A DNA stretch of 63,763 bases from Alistipes sp. (GTDB taxonomy: Bacteria; Bacteroidota; Bacteroidia; Bacteroidales; Rikenellaceae): the NCBI GenBank assembly GCA_017621455.1, contig JAGATC010000012.1, forward strand, positions 1 to 63,763, read 5' to 3'. Below the pieces are notes generated by a model, which was not told the DNA's origin, did not search any database, and saw only the letters and a program-made list of their open reading frames with translations. Made by a program: the position numbers and the translations under genes. This document shows positions 48,407 through 58,973 of this stretch, in pieces. Positions within the stretch are counted from its first letter, which is position 1. Every line of letters begins with the position of its first letter.

Positions 48407-51400
48407 TTATAGTTTGCCGTGGCAATGTTTGTACTTCTTACCTGAGCCACAAGGACATGGGTCGTTACGGCCAACACTCTTATCCACCTTGATAGGTGCT
48501 GTGGTAGACTTTTCGCCCTGGCCTGCCTGTGCTGCTGCCGCCATGCGCGATGCCTGAAGCTTATTTACGTCAATCTTCGACTTCTGCTCGCGAGCCTCCT
48601 GCATTCTGTCGGCATTAGCCTCACGTACGGCAATACCCGACTTATTGATGAGAGCCAAGACGTCACGGTTAATCTGCTCCAACATCTTCGAGAAGAGCTG
48701 GAACGACTCAAGCTTGTAGATAAGCAATGGATCCTTCTGCTCGTAGGTAGCGTTCTGCACGCTCTGACGCAAGTCGTCCATCTCGCGCAGGTGCTCACGC
48801 CAAGCGTCATCGATGGTGGTAAAGAGTGCTACCTTGGCAAAGACGCGGTAGATCTCCATGCCGTCAGTATCCTTGCACTTCTGCAACTCTACGGGCACGG
48901 TGAAGCGCAGACGACCATCCGTAATGGGGAAGGCGATGCGCATATCCATAGTATCCTTGCGGTCCTCATAAATCTTAGTCATGGTAGGACGCACCGTGTC
49001 GGCAACCATCTTAGCCTTACGCTCGTAGTATGCTGCGAGGTCGGCAACAATAGCCTCAACCAACTCCTTGGGCTTCATATTCGCATACTGCTCCTCGGTA
49101 ATCGAGGTGTCGAGAGCCACCTCGCGCATAAGCTCGAACTTGAAGTCCTCATAAGCCCACTCCTCATGCTCCTCGACAAACTTTAGAGCAAAGTCGTAGC
49201 GAAGGTTGTTCATATCGATGTCGATACGCTCACCATAGAGTGCATGGCGACGACGGGTATAGATAACCTCACGCTGTGAGTTCATCACATCGTCATACTC
49301 CAACAGGCGCTTACGTGTGCCGAAGTGATTTTCCTCGACCTTCTTCTGCGCACGCTCGATAGCCTTGGTCATCATACCGGCCTGGATAACCTCGCCCTCC
49401 TTAAGGCCCATTCTATCCATCATGGCTGCGATACGGTCCGAACCGAAGAGACGCATGAGCTTATCCTCCAACGATACGAAGAACTGCGATGAACCAGGGT
49501 CACCCTGACGTCCTGCACGACCACGCAACTGACGGTCGACACGACGGCTCTCATGACGCTCCGTACCGATGATAGCGAGACCTCCACGCTCCTTAACCTC
49601 GGGCGTGAGCTTAATATCGGTACCACGACCTGCCATGTTCGTAGCGATGGTAACCTGACCACTATGTCCCGCCTCGGCGACAATCTGTGCCTCGAGGGCG
49701 TGCTGCTTAGCATTCAAGACGTTATGCTTGATGCCACGGAGCTTAAGCATACGGCTCAAGAGCTCCGAAATCTCCACCGACGTGGTACCCACCAACACGG
49801 GACGACCCTCGCCCACAAGGCGCTCAATCTCCGCGATTACGGCGTTATACTTCTCACGCTCGGTCTTATATACAAGGTCGTCGCGGTCGTCGCGAATGAC
49901 CTTCTTATTTGTGGGGATAACAACCACATCGAGCTTATATATGCTCCAGAACTCCGACGCCTCGGTCTCGGCAGTACCGGTCATACCTGCAAGCTTGTGG
50001 TACATACGGAAGTAGTTCTGCAGGGTGATGGTAGCGAAGGTCTGCGTAGCATCCTCCACCTTGACGTTCTCCTTAGCCTCGATAGCCTGGTGCAAACCAT
50101 CTGAGTAGCGGCGACCCTCCATGATACGACCCGTCTGCTCGTCGACAATCTTAACCTTACCCTCGATGAGCACATACTCAACCTCCTTCTCGAACATGAA
50201 GTAGGCCTTCAAGAGCTGGTTCATGGTGTGCACACGCTCAGCCTTAACTGCATAGTCCGAGATAAGAGCATCCTTCTGTGTAGCACGCTCCTCAGCCGAG
50301 AGCTCCTTGTTGGCATCAATCTCAGCCACACGTGTACCGATATCGGGGAGTACGAAGAAGCCCTCCTCACCAAAACGCTTCGATGCCACCTCATGACCCT
50401 TATCTGTGAGGATAAGCGAGTTCATCTTCTCGTCGTGAACAACAAAGTTCTCATCGGTAATCTCGGGCATACGCTTCTCGTTGTCCTGCATGTAGAAGTT
50501 TTCGGTCTTCTGAAGGAGCACCTTCACGCCAGGCTCCGAGAGGAACTTAATGAGGGCCTTATACTTAGGCATAGCCTTGTGGGCACGCAACAGAAGCTTA
50601 CCAGCCTCCTCGTGGTTACCCTCGTTATATAGGCGCTTAGCCTCGGCAACATCTGCCGTAGACATCTTGCTCTGTAGGTCGTAGATATACTTCGCTGCGG
50701 GCTGGAACTCGGCAAAGAGCTGATCGCTACCCTTGGGCACAGGACCCGAGATGATAAGCGGAGTACGTGCATCGTCGATAAGCACCGAGTCGACCTCATC
50801 GACAATGGCGAAGTGATGCTTGCGCTGCACGAGATCCTTAGGTGCCGACGCCATGTTGTCACGAAGATAGTCGAAGCCAAACTCGTTGTTGGTACCAAAG
50901 GTAATATCTGCCATGTAGGCCTTACGACGCTCCGCAGAGTTGGGGCGAGTGTTGTCGATACATGCTACCGAGAGACCATGGAACTGATACATAGGTCCCA
51001 TCCACTCGGCATCACGACGTGCAAGGTAGTCGTTCACTGTAACCACATGTACACCCTTATGTGCCAAGGCGTTAAGGAAGACTGGGAGCGTAGCTACGAG
51101 GGTCTTACCCTCACCTGTAGCCATCTCGGCGATGCGACCCTTGTGCAATACAACACCACCGAAGAGCTGCACATCGTAGTGCACCATATCCCACTTGATG
51201 ACGTTACCACCTGCGGTCCACTGGCTGCTGTAGATAGCCTTGTCATCCTCGATACGAACAAGGTCCTGACGCTCGGCAGCAAGGTTACGGTCGAACTCTG
51301 TGGCTGTTACCACCACCTCGTCGTTCTCGGCGAAGCGGCGTGCCGTATCTTTCATGATGGCGAAGGCCTCGGGGAGTATCTCCTCGAGCTTCTCTTCAAT

Positions 51401-51703
51401 CTTCTCGTCGATGCGCTTTGTGAGGTCGTCATTCTCCTTCGAGAGGCGCTCCTTATCCTTGAGCGAGGTCTCGGGGAGCTCAAGAATCTCCTTATTCTTA
51501 ACGATAGTAGCCTCATCCTCAGCGATATAGTCAGCAATAGACTTACTCAACGCAGCTGAGCGGGCACGAAGCTCGTCGTTGGTGAGGGCGCTGATTGTGG
51601 GATAAACCGCATTAATCTTCTCCACATAGGGGATGATCTCCTTGCGGTCCTTATCGGCCTTAGAGCCGAAGAATACCTTGATTAGTTTTGATAGAAAATC
51701 CAT
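48407..51703 (-). CDS. secA: Preprotein translocase subunit SecA
   Basis: This is the ATPase motor that pushes secretory proteins through SecYEG. The 1098 residues are longer than E. coli SecA (901), as is usual in Bacteroidetes, with extra sequence near the N-terminus (about 60-160) and in the middle. Motifs: [14 protein letters not shown] (Walker A), [51 protein letters not shown]. The C-terminal SEC-C zinc motif is [14 protein letters not shown]. Own promoter at 51779-51786, after tolC. Confidence 0.97.
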   Translation of the reverse strand: MDFLSKLIKVFFGSKADKDRKEIIPYVEKINAVYPTISALTNDELRARSAALSKSIADYIAEDEATIVKNKEILELPETSLKDKERLSKENDDLTKRIDEKIEEKLEEILPEAFAIMKDTARRFAENDEVVVTATEFDRNLAAERQDLVRIEDDKAIYSSQWTAGGNVIKWDMVHYDVQLFGGVVLHKGRIAEMATGEGKTLVATLPVFLNALAHKGVHVVTVNDYLARRDAEWMGPMYQFHGLSVACIDNTRPNSAERRKAYMADITFGTNNEFGFDYLRDNMASAPKDLVQRKHHFAIVDEVDSVLIDDARTPLIISGPVPKGSDQLFAEFQPAAKYIYDLQSKMSTADVAEAKRLYNEGNHEEAGKLLLRAHKAMPKYKALIKFLSEPGVKVLLQKTENFYMQDNEKRMPEITDENFVVHDEKMNSLILTDKGHEVASKRFGEEGFFVLPDIGTRVAEIDANKELSAEERATQKDALISDYAVKAERVHTMNQLLKAYFMFEKEVEYVLIEGKVKIVDEQTGRIMEGRRYSDGLHQAIEAKENVKVEDATQTFATITLQNYFRMYHKLAGMTGTAETEASEFWSIYKLDVVVIPTNKKVIRDDRDDLVYKTEREKYNAVIAEIERLVGEGRPVLVGTTSVEISELLSRMLKLRGIKHNVLNAKQHALEAQIVAEAGHSGQVTIATNMAGRGTDIKLTPEVKERGGLAIIGTERHESRRVDRQLRGRAGRQGDPGSSQFFVSLEDKLMRLFGSDRIAAMMDRMGLKEGEVIQAGMMTKAIERAQKKVEENHFGTRKRLLEYDDVMNSQREVIYTRRRHALYGERIDIDMNNLRYDFALKFVEEHEEWAYEDFKFELMREVALDTSITEEQYANMKPKELVEAIVADLAAYYERKAKMVADTVRPTMTKIYEDRKDTMDMRIAFPITDGRLRFTVPVELQKCKDTDGMEIYRVFAKVALFTTIDDAWREHLREMDDLRQSVQNATYEQKDPLLIYKLESFQLFSKMLEQINRDVLALINKSGIAVREANADRMQEAREQKSKIDVNKLQASRMAAAAQAGQGEKSTTAPIKVDKSVGRNDPCPCGSGKKYKHCHGKL

Positions 51704-51778
51704 ATCTTAATGCTTATTATTTAGCGTATTAACACGTATACACCCGCACACATCGCGCGCATACATACGTATATCGCA

Positions 51779-51786
51779 CAAAGATA
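51779..51786 (-). promoter_or_regulatory. secA promoter, -7 element
   Basis: TATCTTTG on the minus strand, 76 bp before the secA ATG. The -33 region carries only TTTC. It splits secA from the upstream efflux genes. Confidence 0.62.
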
Positions 51787-51817
51787 TGATTTTTTTTTGA
51801 AACTACCAAGCCAATTG

Positions 51818-53083
51818 CTAATTACTCACCTCTAATTGTCTACAGGTGATATACTCATAGGCTGCCACAGCAACAGCATAGTCGTACTGAGCAGTGATAG
51901 CATTGGTGTATATTTGCAGCCAGCTGAGCTGTGCCTGGAGAACATCGAGTATGGTAGTTAGACCCTCGGTGTAGGAGTAGGTACTAATCTCGAGGTTTTC
52001 GCGGGCGATGGCAAGGCTCTCATCGGCCGTAAGCATACGGCGGTAGCTAAGCGTAAGGTTTGTCCATCCGTTGCTCTCGTCGAGCGTTACGCGGTCGCGT
52101 ACATCATCCTTAGCTACAACGCTACGCAGGTAGTCGCTACGTGCCGCCGAGACGGCATGCCTACGCTCACCAAAGTGAAAGATAGGCGTGGAGAACGATA
52201 CAAGTATCCCACCATCGAGACGCGTGCCGCCACCCTTAACGTGTGGTTGTGGCGGCTGCATAAGGCCAAATGTCCCCACCTCAATCTGTGGCAGGTAGCG
52301 GGCACGTGTGGCACGTATCCCCCACCAAGCATGCTCCGTGGCGAGGTGCGAAGTGGCATAGTCGGGATGGAGCGACAACACATCCTCAAGCGAGGCGCGT
52401 ACAGGCATCACCCTGCTATCCAATATCGACTCTGCGAGGAGCACCTCGGAGGTAGGCTCCGCACCACGCAAAATATTGAAGTCGTGCAGCGCAACATCGC
52501 GCCGTTGCACCGCCTGAGAGAGCTGATACTCAGCATCCATAAGGCGCGATTCCACCTGCAACAGGTCGCTCTTAGAGATATAACCCTCGTTGTAGCGCTC
52601 TCTGACCACATTACGCAAAGAGCTTACTATATTCGTGTAGTCGGTCATGGCCTTCAGGTCGCTCTCCCTACGCGAGAGTGTCCAGTAGGCCACCTCTGCG
52701 GTGTAGAGCACAAATAGCTGCACCGACTCCTCCTCCATCTCGGCCATATCGTAGGCAAACGATGCCTGCTTAGCCTCGGCACGCACGGCGCCACCACGGA
52801 AGATGGGCTGCGTGACATCGAGACGCATATACCAGTTCCAACGCCTCCCCACCTCGGGCTGACGGAAGTCGAGATTCATCTCGCGCATAAGGCTAAAGAG
52901 TGGTAGATAGCCCTTATGTGCTGCAAGCTCCGTGGAGCGTGCGCCCTCTGTTGCAAGCTCTCTATCGCGCAGCTCATGACTGTAGGCAAGCACCTCGCGC
53001 GAGTACTCATCGAGGGTAATCTGGGCGTGGAGCATCTGGCAGGAAATCAGCACCACAAACAGTGCTATAAGTCTATGTATCAT
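51818..53083 (-). CDS. TolC-family outer-membrane efflux protein
   Basis: This is the outer-membrane exit duct for the adjacent RND pump. The 421 residues have a signal peptide (cleavage near MLHAQ) and two TolC-type repeats of long helices: ELATEGARSTELAAHKGYLPL and NEGYISKSDLLQVESRLMDAEYQ in the first, ALEDVLSLHPDY-like ASLEDVLSLHPDYAT and YTEGLTTILDVLQAQLSW in the second. The start overlaps the RND stop by ATGA, so the three efflux genes are one transcription unit. Confidence 0.9.
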   Translation of the reverse strand: MIHRLIALFVVLISCQMLHAQITLDEYSREVLAYSHELRDRELATEGARSTELAAHKGYLPLFSLMREMNLDFRQPEVGRRWNWYMRLDVTQPIFRGGAVRAEAKQASFAYDMAEMEEESVQLFVLYTAEVAYWTLSRRESDLKAMTDYTNIVSSLRNVVRERYNEGYISKSDLLQVESRLMDAEYQLSQAVQRRDVALHDFNILRGAEPTSEVLLAESILDSRVMPVRASLEDVLSLHPDYATSHLATEHAWWGIRATRARYLPQIEVGTFGLMQPPQPHVKGGGTRLDGGILVSFSTPIFHFGERRHAVSAARSDYLRSVVAKDDVRDRVTLDESNGWTNLTLSYRRMLTADESLAIARENLEISTYSYTEGLTTILDVLQAQLSWLQIYTNAITAQYDYAVAVAAYEYITCRQLEVSN

Positions 53084-56000
53084 GGTTTTATTCTATAAAA
53101 TAGTGAGTAGACTACGGGTAGGACGATAAGCACCAGCATGGTAGCCACAAGGAGGCCTCCCATAATGGTTGCCGCCATGCTACCAAACATCGAGTCTGCC
53201 AAGAGCGGAAGCATGCCGAGAATCGTCGTCAAGGATGCTGCCACCACGGGGATAAAGCGGTCGGTGGCAGCCACAACCACAGCGCGATGCGCCTCGTAGC
53301 CATCCTCCCTCAGCTCACGGATGCGCGATACGAGGATGACGGCATTCTTCACGTTCATGCCTATAAGGCCGAGGAGTCCGAGGAGCGAGAAGAAGTCGAA
53401 CATCTTACCCGTAACACCAAGGCCGAGTACTACGCCAATGAATATTAGCGGCAGCGTTACCAGCACCACCATCGGGTCACGCAGGTTACCAAACAATAGT
53501 AGCAGCGTTATAAAGATGAGTATCAAGGCTATAGGCAACTTACCCACAAGCGCTGCGTTGGACTCTTCGCGGCTCTCCTCCTCGCCAAACAGCTCCATGC
53601 GATAGCCCTCGGGGAGGGTTACATCGGAGGCTACCTGCTGCTTTAGTTCCGTAAGCAGGGCTATGGTATTCACGCCACGCTGCGGGTCGCACTGCGCCTT
53701 CATCACACGCTCGGAGTTTATACGGCGTATGACCGAGGGTCGAAAGCCGAAGTCGAAGCCTGCGGTTGCCTGCTCTATGGAGTAGCTACGCCCCGAGCGC
53801 GAAAATACGGGCATGGTGGCGAGGGCCGAGAGGGCATTATCGGCCAAAGGCTCCGAGCGTAGAAGTATCGGCATGGCAAGGTCACCCTCACGGTAGGTAG
53901 CGACAGGTAGTCCCGAGGTCGATATCTCGAGCGAGGAGAGCATAGAGCTACGCTCCACACCTAAGCGCTGAGCCTTAATCTGCGAGTAGCGCGGTTGCCA
54001 CACCGCCACACGATTACCCCAGCTATTACGCACATTGCGTGCACCTACATTTGCTTCCATCAGCGCCATAGTTCTCAGCGTCAGCGCACTAAGTGTATCT
54101 ATATTCTCGCCAACAAAGCCTATCTCTATGGCGGCATCGGGCACGGGCGAGAGTCTAAAGAGCGACGAGCGCAGCCACACATCTTCCATATTTTCCACAA
54201 CCCACTTATCGAAGCGCTCCTCCACCTCGGCCGTTGCATCGGCATCGTGTAGCTCCACAAGCACATTGCCATAGTTAGCTCGCCCAGCATAGCTGCTACT
54301 TGCGAGGTAGTATCGCGGGGGTGTGCCTCCAGCCGTTGTCGAGACTCGCTTAACCTCGGGTTGTTCACCGAGCCAGCACGCCATGCTATCGAGACGAGAG
54401 GTGGTTGCCGCTATGTCGTAGCCATCGGGCAGTATTACATCGGCACGGAAGTAGGGCTTAGATAGCTGCGGAAAGAAGTTCTGAGGCATGCGCCCCATAG
54501 CCCAGAGCGAGAGCACAAAGAGCACCACAACACTTGCGATAGTCACCCAGCGATGGTACAACGCCAGCTCCACACAGCTACGAAACCACCCTAATCGCTC
54601 CTTACCATCCCTCCCCTGCGTGCCACTTAGTAGGTTGACACTCATCACAGGCACCTGCGTAAGTGCCAGCACCCAACTTGCTAATAACGAGATGGATATA
54701 ACCACAAAGAGGGGCCTAATAATCTCGGCCACAGAGGATGGGGCAAGCTCTAATGGAAGAAACGAGAAGATGGCTATCAGCGTGGCTCCGAAGAGCCCAA
54801 GGGCGGGGCGTGATGCTCCCGTAATGGCGGCATTATATAGTGGCACGCCATGTTTCGATAGGGTGCGCGTGTTATCCACGACAACGATGGCGTTATCCAC
54901 CAACATGCCCATGGCTATGATAAATCCAGCAAGCGAGGTGCGGTTAATGCCCTCGCCCATAAGAAGCATAACGACAAGCGTGGCACCTATGGCAAAGAGC
55001 AGTGACGAACCTACAATAACACCTGAGCGCCAGCCCATTACAAGCATCACAAGCAGTATGACTATGGCTACCGACTCAGCGAGGTTGACCAGAAAGTCGT
55101 AGTTAGCCTTACGGGCAATCTCATTCTCGGGGTAGAGCGTCGCAAGCTCCAACCCTGCTGGCAGCTCCTCGCGAACGCTGCGTAGCACCCCATCTACCCT
55201 ATCGCCAACCGCCACAATGTCGAGGTCGGGGTCTGTGGCAACGGCAATGGCTATAGCCTCACAACCATCGACATGGACGATGTAGCTTGGTGGCTCACGA
55301 TAGTTGCGCTCAACAGTGGCGACATCTCCCAACCTATACTGCTTGCCGTCAGCTGCCGTAAGTAGCTGATTCTCAATATCTGCTATCGAAGTGTAGGTCG
55401 TGCCCTCGGAGAGTATCACCGTAAGCTCTCCCGCCTGGCGTTCACCCAGCCCCACCACCTCGTTCTGAGTAGCTATGGCACGAGCTATAGCCTCGGGGCG
55501 CAGGTCGAATGCCGAGAGCGTAGCGGGGCTTAGCGTGATGCTTATCTCCATGGGCTCCACACCCGCCAAGAGCACCTTCTCGACACCCTCAACGGCATAT
55601 AGTCGCGTCTCTATACGTCGGGCATACTGGCGCATCTCCTCCATCGAGAAGCCTCCCGACGAGGTGAGGGCATAGTATAGGCCATAGACATCGCCAAAGT
55701 CGTCGGCAACATCTATCGTTGTAACGCCCTCGGGGAGCTGTGGCCGAGCATCGTTGACCTTACGTCGCAGCTCATCCCACAGCTGCGGTATGGCATCCTT
55801 ATGTGTCGAGGGGTGCAGTTCCACCACTATGCGGGCATAGCCGAAGTGTGCTTCGGAGCTAATCTTATAGACCGAGCCAAGCGTGCGAAACTCCCTCTCA
55901 AGGGGGATAACAACCAGCTGCTCAACCTCCTCGGGTGTAGCCCCAGGGTACTGGCATGTGACCACGGCACTTTTAATCTTAAACGTAGAGTCCTCGCGCT

Positions 56001-56100
56001 TACCAAGATGCACAAAGGCATAGATGCCACCAAGGATAGCCACTGCGAGGAAGAAGCCCACAACCGAGGGATTGCGTAGCGAAAGACGTGTAATCGACAT
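53080..56100 (-). CDS. RND efflux transporter, AcrB/MexB-type
   Basis: This is a proton-driven inner-membrane pump. The 1006 residues show the family order: helix 1 (about 13-31), large periplasmic porter domain, helices 2-6 around 335-480, a second porter domain and helices 8-12 at the end. Motifs include LVMLVMGWRSGVIVG, GMLVDNAIVVVDN (helix 4 acidic residue region) and the repeat LGLIGMNVKNAVILV. The pattern PGATPEEVEQLVVIPLE is typical of the AcrB/CusA class; no clear metal-binding methionine cluster is seen, so a drug-type role is more likely than heavy metal. Substrate unknown. Confidence 0.93.
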   Translation of the reverse strand: MSITRLSLRNPSVVGFFLAVAILGGIYAFVHLGKREDSTFKIKSAVVTCQYPGATPEEVEQLVVIPLEREFRTLGSVYKISSEAHFGYARIVVELHPSTHKDAIPQLWDELRRKVNDARPQLPEGVTTIDVADDFGDVYGLYYALTSSGGFSMEEMRQYARRIETRLYAVEGVEKVLLAGVEPMEISITLSPATLSAFDLRPEAIARAIATQNEVVGLGERQAGELTVILSEGTTYTSIADIENQLLTAADGKQYRLGDVATVERNYREPPSYIVHVDGCEAIAIAVATDPDLDIVAVGDRVDGVLRSVREELPAGLELATLYPENEIARKANYDFLVNLAESVAIVILLVMLVMGWRSGVIVGSSLLFAIGATLVVMLLMGEGINRTSLAGFIIAMGMLVDNAIVVVDNTRTLSKHGVPLYNAAITGASRPALGLFGATLIAIFSFLPLELAPSSVAEIIRPLFVVISISLLASWVLALTQVPVMSVNLLSGTQGRDGKERLGWFRSCVELALYHRWVTIASVVVLFVLSLWAMGRMPQNFFPQLSKPYFRADVILPDGYDIAATTSRLDSMACWLGEQPEVKRVSTTAGGTPPRYYLASSSYAGRANYGNVLVELHDADATAEVEERFDKWVVENMEDVWLRSSLFRLSPVPDAAIEIGFVGENIDTLSALTLRTMALMEANVGARNVRNSWGNRVAVWQPRYSQIKAQRLGVERSSMLSSLEISTSGLPVATYREGDLAMPILLRSEPLADNALSALATMPVFSRSGRSYSIEQATAGFDFGFRPSVIRRINSERVMKAQCDPQRGVNTIALLTELKQQVASDVTLPEGYRMELFGEEESREESNAALVGKLPIALILIFITLLLLFGNLRDPMVVLVTLPLIFIGVVLGLGVTGKMFDFFSLLGLLGLIGMNVKNAVILVSRIRELREDGYEAHRAVVVAATDRFIPVVAASLTTILGMLPLLADSMFGSMAATIMGGLLVATMLVLIVLPVVYSLFYRIKP

Positions 56101-56118
56101 AGGAAATTGGCTATTTAT

Positions 56119-57141
56119 TTAGATTATCACCTTTACTCTCTCGCCCTCGGTGAGCTGGTAGACGCCCGCCGTAACGACCCTCTCTCCCGCCTCAACACCG
56201 CTTAGCACCACCACATCGGCGCTACCCGTCAGGCTGCCAAGCGTAACCCTACGACGCTCAACACGCCCCTCGGCATCAACAACCCATACGCTATCGTAGC
56301 TACCCACAGGTGCATATATCGCCGAGAGGGGCAACACCACAGCCGTGCTATCCTCCTCAACCGAGACGATGGCTATGCAGGTCATACCAGGCGATATAGC
56401 GTAGTTGCCTACATCTGTCAAGCGCAGCGATACGGGGAAGCCCAGAGCATCGCTCGATGTGCGGGCAAAGCTCTTAATGACAGCAGTGAAATAGACTTCG
56501 GGGTAGGCATCGAAAACGACACTATAGCGTGTGGCTTGGTTCGAGAGCACAGGCACAAGGCTCTCGGGTGCTGTGAAGCCCACGGTGGTGCTCCGTGGCT
56601 TAACTATGCGCACGATAGTCTCACCCGAGGCAACACGCTGAAAGGCATCGACATAAGTTCGCTCCACAACACCATCAAACGGCGCCACGATGCGCGTATC
56701 GGCCAGTAGTGACTCTGCATTATCCTTGGCAGCCTCGGCCTGCACGGCGGCATTACGTAGCGATTCGACCTCCTGCTCCGAGATGGCGTTATGTGCCAGT
56801 AGGCGCTCAGCACGATTTAGGCGCGACACAGCCTCGTCGTATGCGGCACGCGCTGCCGATAATTGCAGCTCCACATCGCGCGAATCGAGGCGAGCAAGCA
56901 GCTCGCCCTGCTTTACGGCCATACCTTTGGCCACAGGGATGTCGACAACACGCCCCGAGAGCTTGAAGGCGAGGTTTACGGCATCGTCAGCCGTGGATAG
57001 CGCTGCAAAGTCGCGGTTGAGACTCCTTAGAGACTGAGCCGTGGTACACTTTACGGGTTGCGGTGGTCGTGACTTATCGCCATTCGTCGCATGGCACGCC
57101 ACAAAGAGGATGGAGAGTAGGGGTATAAAAAAATATCGCAT
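56119..57141 (-). CDS. RND efflux periplasmic adaptor (membrane fusion lipoprotein)
   Basis: It links the RND pump with the TolC duct. The 340 residues begin with a lipoprotein signal (SILFVAC, Cys16). The biotinyl-like halves VDIPVAKGMAVKQGELLARLD and RIVAPFDGVVERTYVDAFQRV flank a helical hairpin with AAYDEAVSRLNRAERLL. A beta-barrel and MPD domain follow, ending RVVTAGVYQLTEGERVKVI. The start codon lies in one arm of a strong hairpin (57137-57165), and the first codons after it are a run of T residues. Confidence 0.92.
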   Translation of the reverse strand: MRYFFIPLLSILFVACHATNGDKSRPPQPVKCTTAQSLRSLNRDFAALSTADDAVNLAFKLSGRVVDIPVAKGMAVKQGELLARLDSRDVELQLSAARAAYDEAVSRLNRAERLLAHNAISEQEVESLRNAAVQAEAAKDNAESLLADTRIVAPFDGVVERTYVDAFQRVASGETIVRIVKPRSTTVGFTAPESLVPVLSNQATRYSVVFDAYPEVYFTAVIKSFARTSSDALGFPVSLRLTDVGNYAISPGMTCIAIVSVEEDSTAVVLPLSAIYAPVGSYDSVWVVDAEGRVERRRVTLGSLTGSADVVVLSGVEAGERVVTAGVYQLTEGERVKVII

Positions 57142-57165
57142 AGCTCAATGGTTTTAAGCTATGCG
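57137..57165 (-). promoter_or_regulatory. Hairpin over the start codon of the efflux adaptor gene
   Basis: CGCATAGCT and AGCTATGCG form a 9-bp perfect stem with an 11-nt loop. On the minus strand the second arm contains the ATG and is followed by ATATTTTTTT, so it looks like an intrinsic terminator whose T-run is the coding sequence (Tyr-Phe-Phe). It could end the upstream suf/tmk transcript and limit efflux expression (inference). Confidence 0.6.
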
Positions 57166-57188
57166 AGGCAACTATCTTGCCAAGAGTA

Positions 57189-58265
57189 TTATATGTCGCG
57201 GATGTCTAATTTCATCTCTATGACGCCATCGTTGATGACCACCACACCCACCTTTGCTCGCATAATGGAACGTAGAGTCATGGCATCGATGGTGTAGGCT
57301 GGGTGGTTGAGCTTTGTCGCAAGCTGCCCTGCATCTGCCGAGGTAACTACCACAATAGCCTCAGCGGGATAGGCATCAAAGAGCGCATCGACACCCTCCA
57401 GGCGCTTACCCTCAAGTGCCTCCATGTCGTTAACACAGAGCCACGCCACACGACCAGGGCGGTTTAATAGCTCCATAGAGCACTCCACGCCATCGCTATC
57501 AAACGTAGCGAAGTCGGCAAAGTCGCCAGCCTCCGTGGTAGTGGTCTCGGTGCGGGCATCGAGATACTCCAAGTCGGGATTTAGCCAGCACTCTGTAGCA
57601 TCAGACGGGTACTCCTCGGTCTTGCCCGTAGCCATATTATTAAATATAAGTATGCTCTTAACCGAATTAGCCTCACGCTCGCGCTCCTGGCTTATCTCCT
57701 CGCGGAGGTTGACACCCTCCTTATATGGCAAGAAGTCCACGATGGGCAGATAGCGCAATGAGTAGAGGTTGACAGCGAGCGGAATAATAACAGCCAACGC
57801 CGACACAATTGCCACCAAGCGCCATGATGTCGCTCTCCTCTCGGAATACCACCACACCACTACAGCCACGGGCAGCAAGACCACATTCTTAATAAATGTC
57901 TGCCAGGGGGTGAGTTTGATGGCATCACCAAAGCATCCGCAGTCGCCAATAGGTAGCACCGTGGCACTCAAGAGAGTGATAATGGTAAACACAGCAATGA
58001 AGCAGGACGTAACTAACGCCACCTGTCTACGTAACACATCGGCAATAAGCAACATACCCAGTGCCATCTCCACCACAGCAAGCACTATAGCCATAGCCAA
58101 TGCCGCAGGCAGCAGCACATCCAAGCCATAGGTAGCCAGGTACTTCTCCACAAAGATAGAGGTACCCACAGGGTCGACGCTCTTAAAGACGCCCGAGGCG
58201 ACAAAGACCGAACCAAGCACCCAGCGTGCAGCTGTAAGGAGTATATTTTTCAGTTTGGGGTTCAC
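57189..58265 (-). CDS. DoxX/MauE-like membrane protein (BT_3928-like)
   Basis: The 358 residues start with four membrane helices of DoxX type (WVLGSVFVASGVFKSVDPVGT; about 15-35, 48-70, 80-105, 125-160 with VLPIGDCGCFGDAIKLTPW), the CGCFG motif being shared with MauE-like proteins. A fifth hydrophobic segment near residue 150-170 leads to a C-terminal soluble part of about 170 residues with thioredoxin-like secondary structure but no CxxC. It resembles the BT_3928 family (recalled, not searched). The start codon is GTG. The role is unknown, possibly redox or membrane lipid related. Confidence 0.82.
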   Translation of the reverse strand: MNPKLKNILLTAARWVLGSVFVASGVFKSVDPVGTSIFVEKYLATYGLDVLLPAALAMAIVLAVVEMALGMLLIADVLRRQVALVTSCFIAVFTIITLLSATVLPIGDCGCFGDAIKLTPWQTFIKNVVLLPVAVVVWWYSERRATSWRLVAIVSALAVIIPLAVNLYSLRYLPIVDFLPYKEGVNLREEISQEREREANSVKSILIFNNMATGKTEEYPSDATECWLNPDLEYLDARTETTTTEAGDFADFATFDSDGVECSMELLNRPGRVAWLCVNDMEALEGKRLEGVDALFDAYPAEAIVVVTSADAGQLATKLNHPAYTIDAMTLRSIMRAKVGVVVINDGVIEMKLDIRDI

Positions 58266-58271
58266 GCTACG

Positions 58272-58955
58272 TTATCGCTCTACAAGTGGGGTTATATGGT
58301 GCATAATTCGCTTGTATATCTCTTCGGGAGAGGCCATAGTACCATCCTCGGTAGAGCAGTCGACAACCTTAAGGTCGTCATAAGTGTGTGCAGCCTCGAG
58401 GTATACCTCACGTACACGGCGCTGCAAGTCGAGCGACGCCTCGTGAATATCCTTGCCACCCTGAAGGTAGCTACGGTCGTCACCCTCGCGGGTCTCGGTT
58501 AGCTTACGCTCGGTAAACGAGAATGGCACATCCAAAAACAACGACAGGTCGGGGCGAGGTATAGCAAACTCCTCGTACTCCGTGTGCAAAATCCACTCGC
58601 AGAGCGCTTTACGCTCATCACCCGCAGCGAACTTGGCACACTGGTAGCCAATATTGGAGTAGACATAGCGGTCTACAATGACCACCTTACCCTCGTTGAG
58701 CCAGCCACGTATGGTCTTAGCCGCATCGGCCCTATCGCCTGCGTAGAGTAGCGCCACAAGGTAGGGATTGACGCTGTCCACCGTGCCCAAGTCACCGCGC
58801 AGGAAGCGGGCGATAAGCTCACCATAGACGGGAGCATCGAAGCGCGGGAAGTGCAGATACTCGGTCTCCACACCGCGCAGACGGAACATCTCCTTGAGTT
58901 TGGTTATCTGTGTCGACTTGCCAGCGCCATCAAGTCCCTCCAATACTATAAACAT
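58272..58955 (-). CDS. tmk: Thymidylate kinase
   Basis: It phosphorylates dTMP to dTDP with ATP, a step of dTTP synthesis. The 227 residues start with FIVLEGLDGAGKSTQI (P-loop at about 7-15), then YLHFPRFDAPVYGE, LLYAGDRADA, VIVDRYVYSNIGYQ (the DRY motif) and LSLFLDVPFSFTERKL. It is slightly longer than typical bacterial Tmk (about 205-215). It is embedded between the DoxX-like gene and sufS with 6- and 18-bp gaps, so it is cotranscribed with both. Confidence 0.9.
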   Translation of the reverse strand: MFIVLEGLDGAGKSTQITKLKEMFRLRGVETEYLHFPRFDAPVYGELIARFLRGDLGTVDSVNPYLVALLYAGDRADAAKTIRGWLNEGKVVIVDRYVYSNIGYQCAKFAAGDERKALCEWILHTEYEEFAIPRPDLSLFLDVPFSFTERKLTETREGDDRSYLQGGKDIHEASLDLQRRVREVYLEAAHTYDDLKVVDCSTEDGTMASPEEIYKRIMHHITPLVER

Positions 58956-58973
58956 ATATATACGTTAGTTTTA

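Noticed and set aside
50813..51559. 248-residue open frame opposite secA
   Set aside because: It is the antisense shadow of a well-conserved gene with no recognisable motif or start context.
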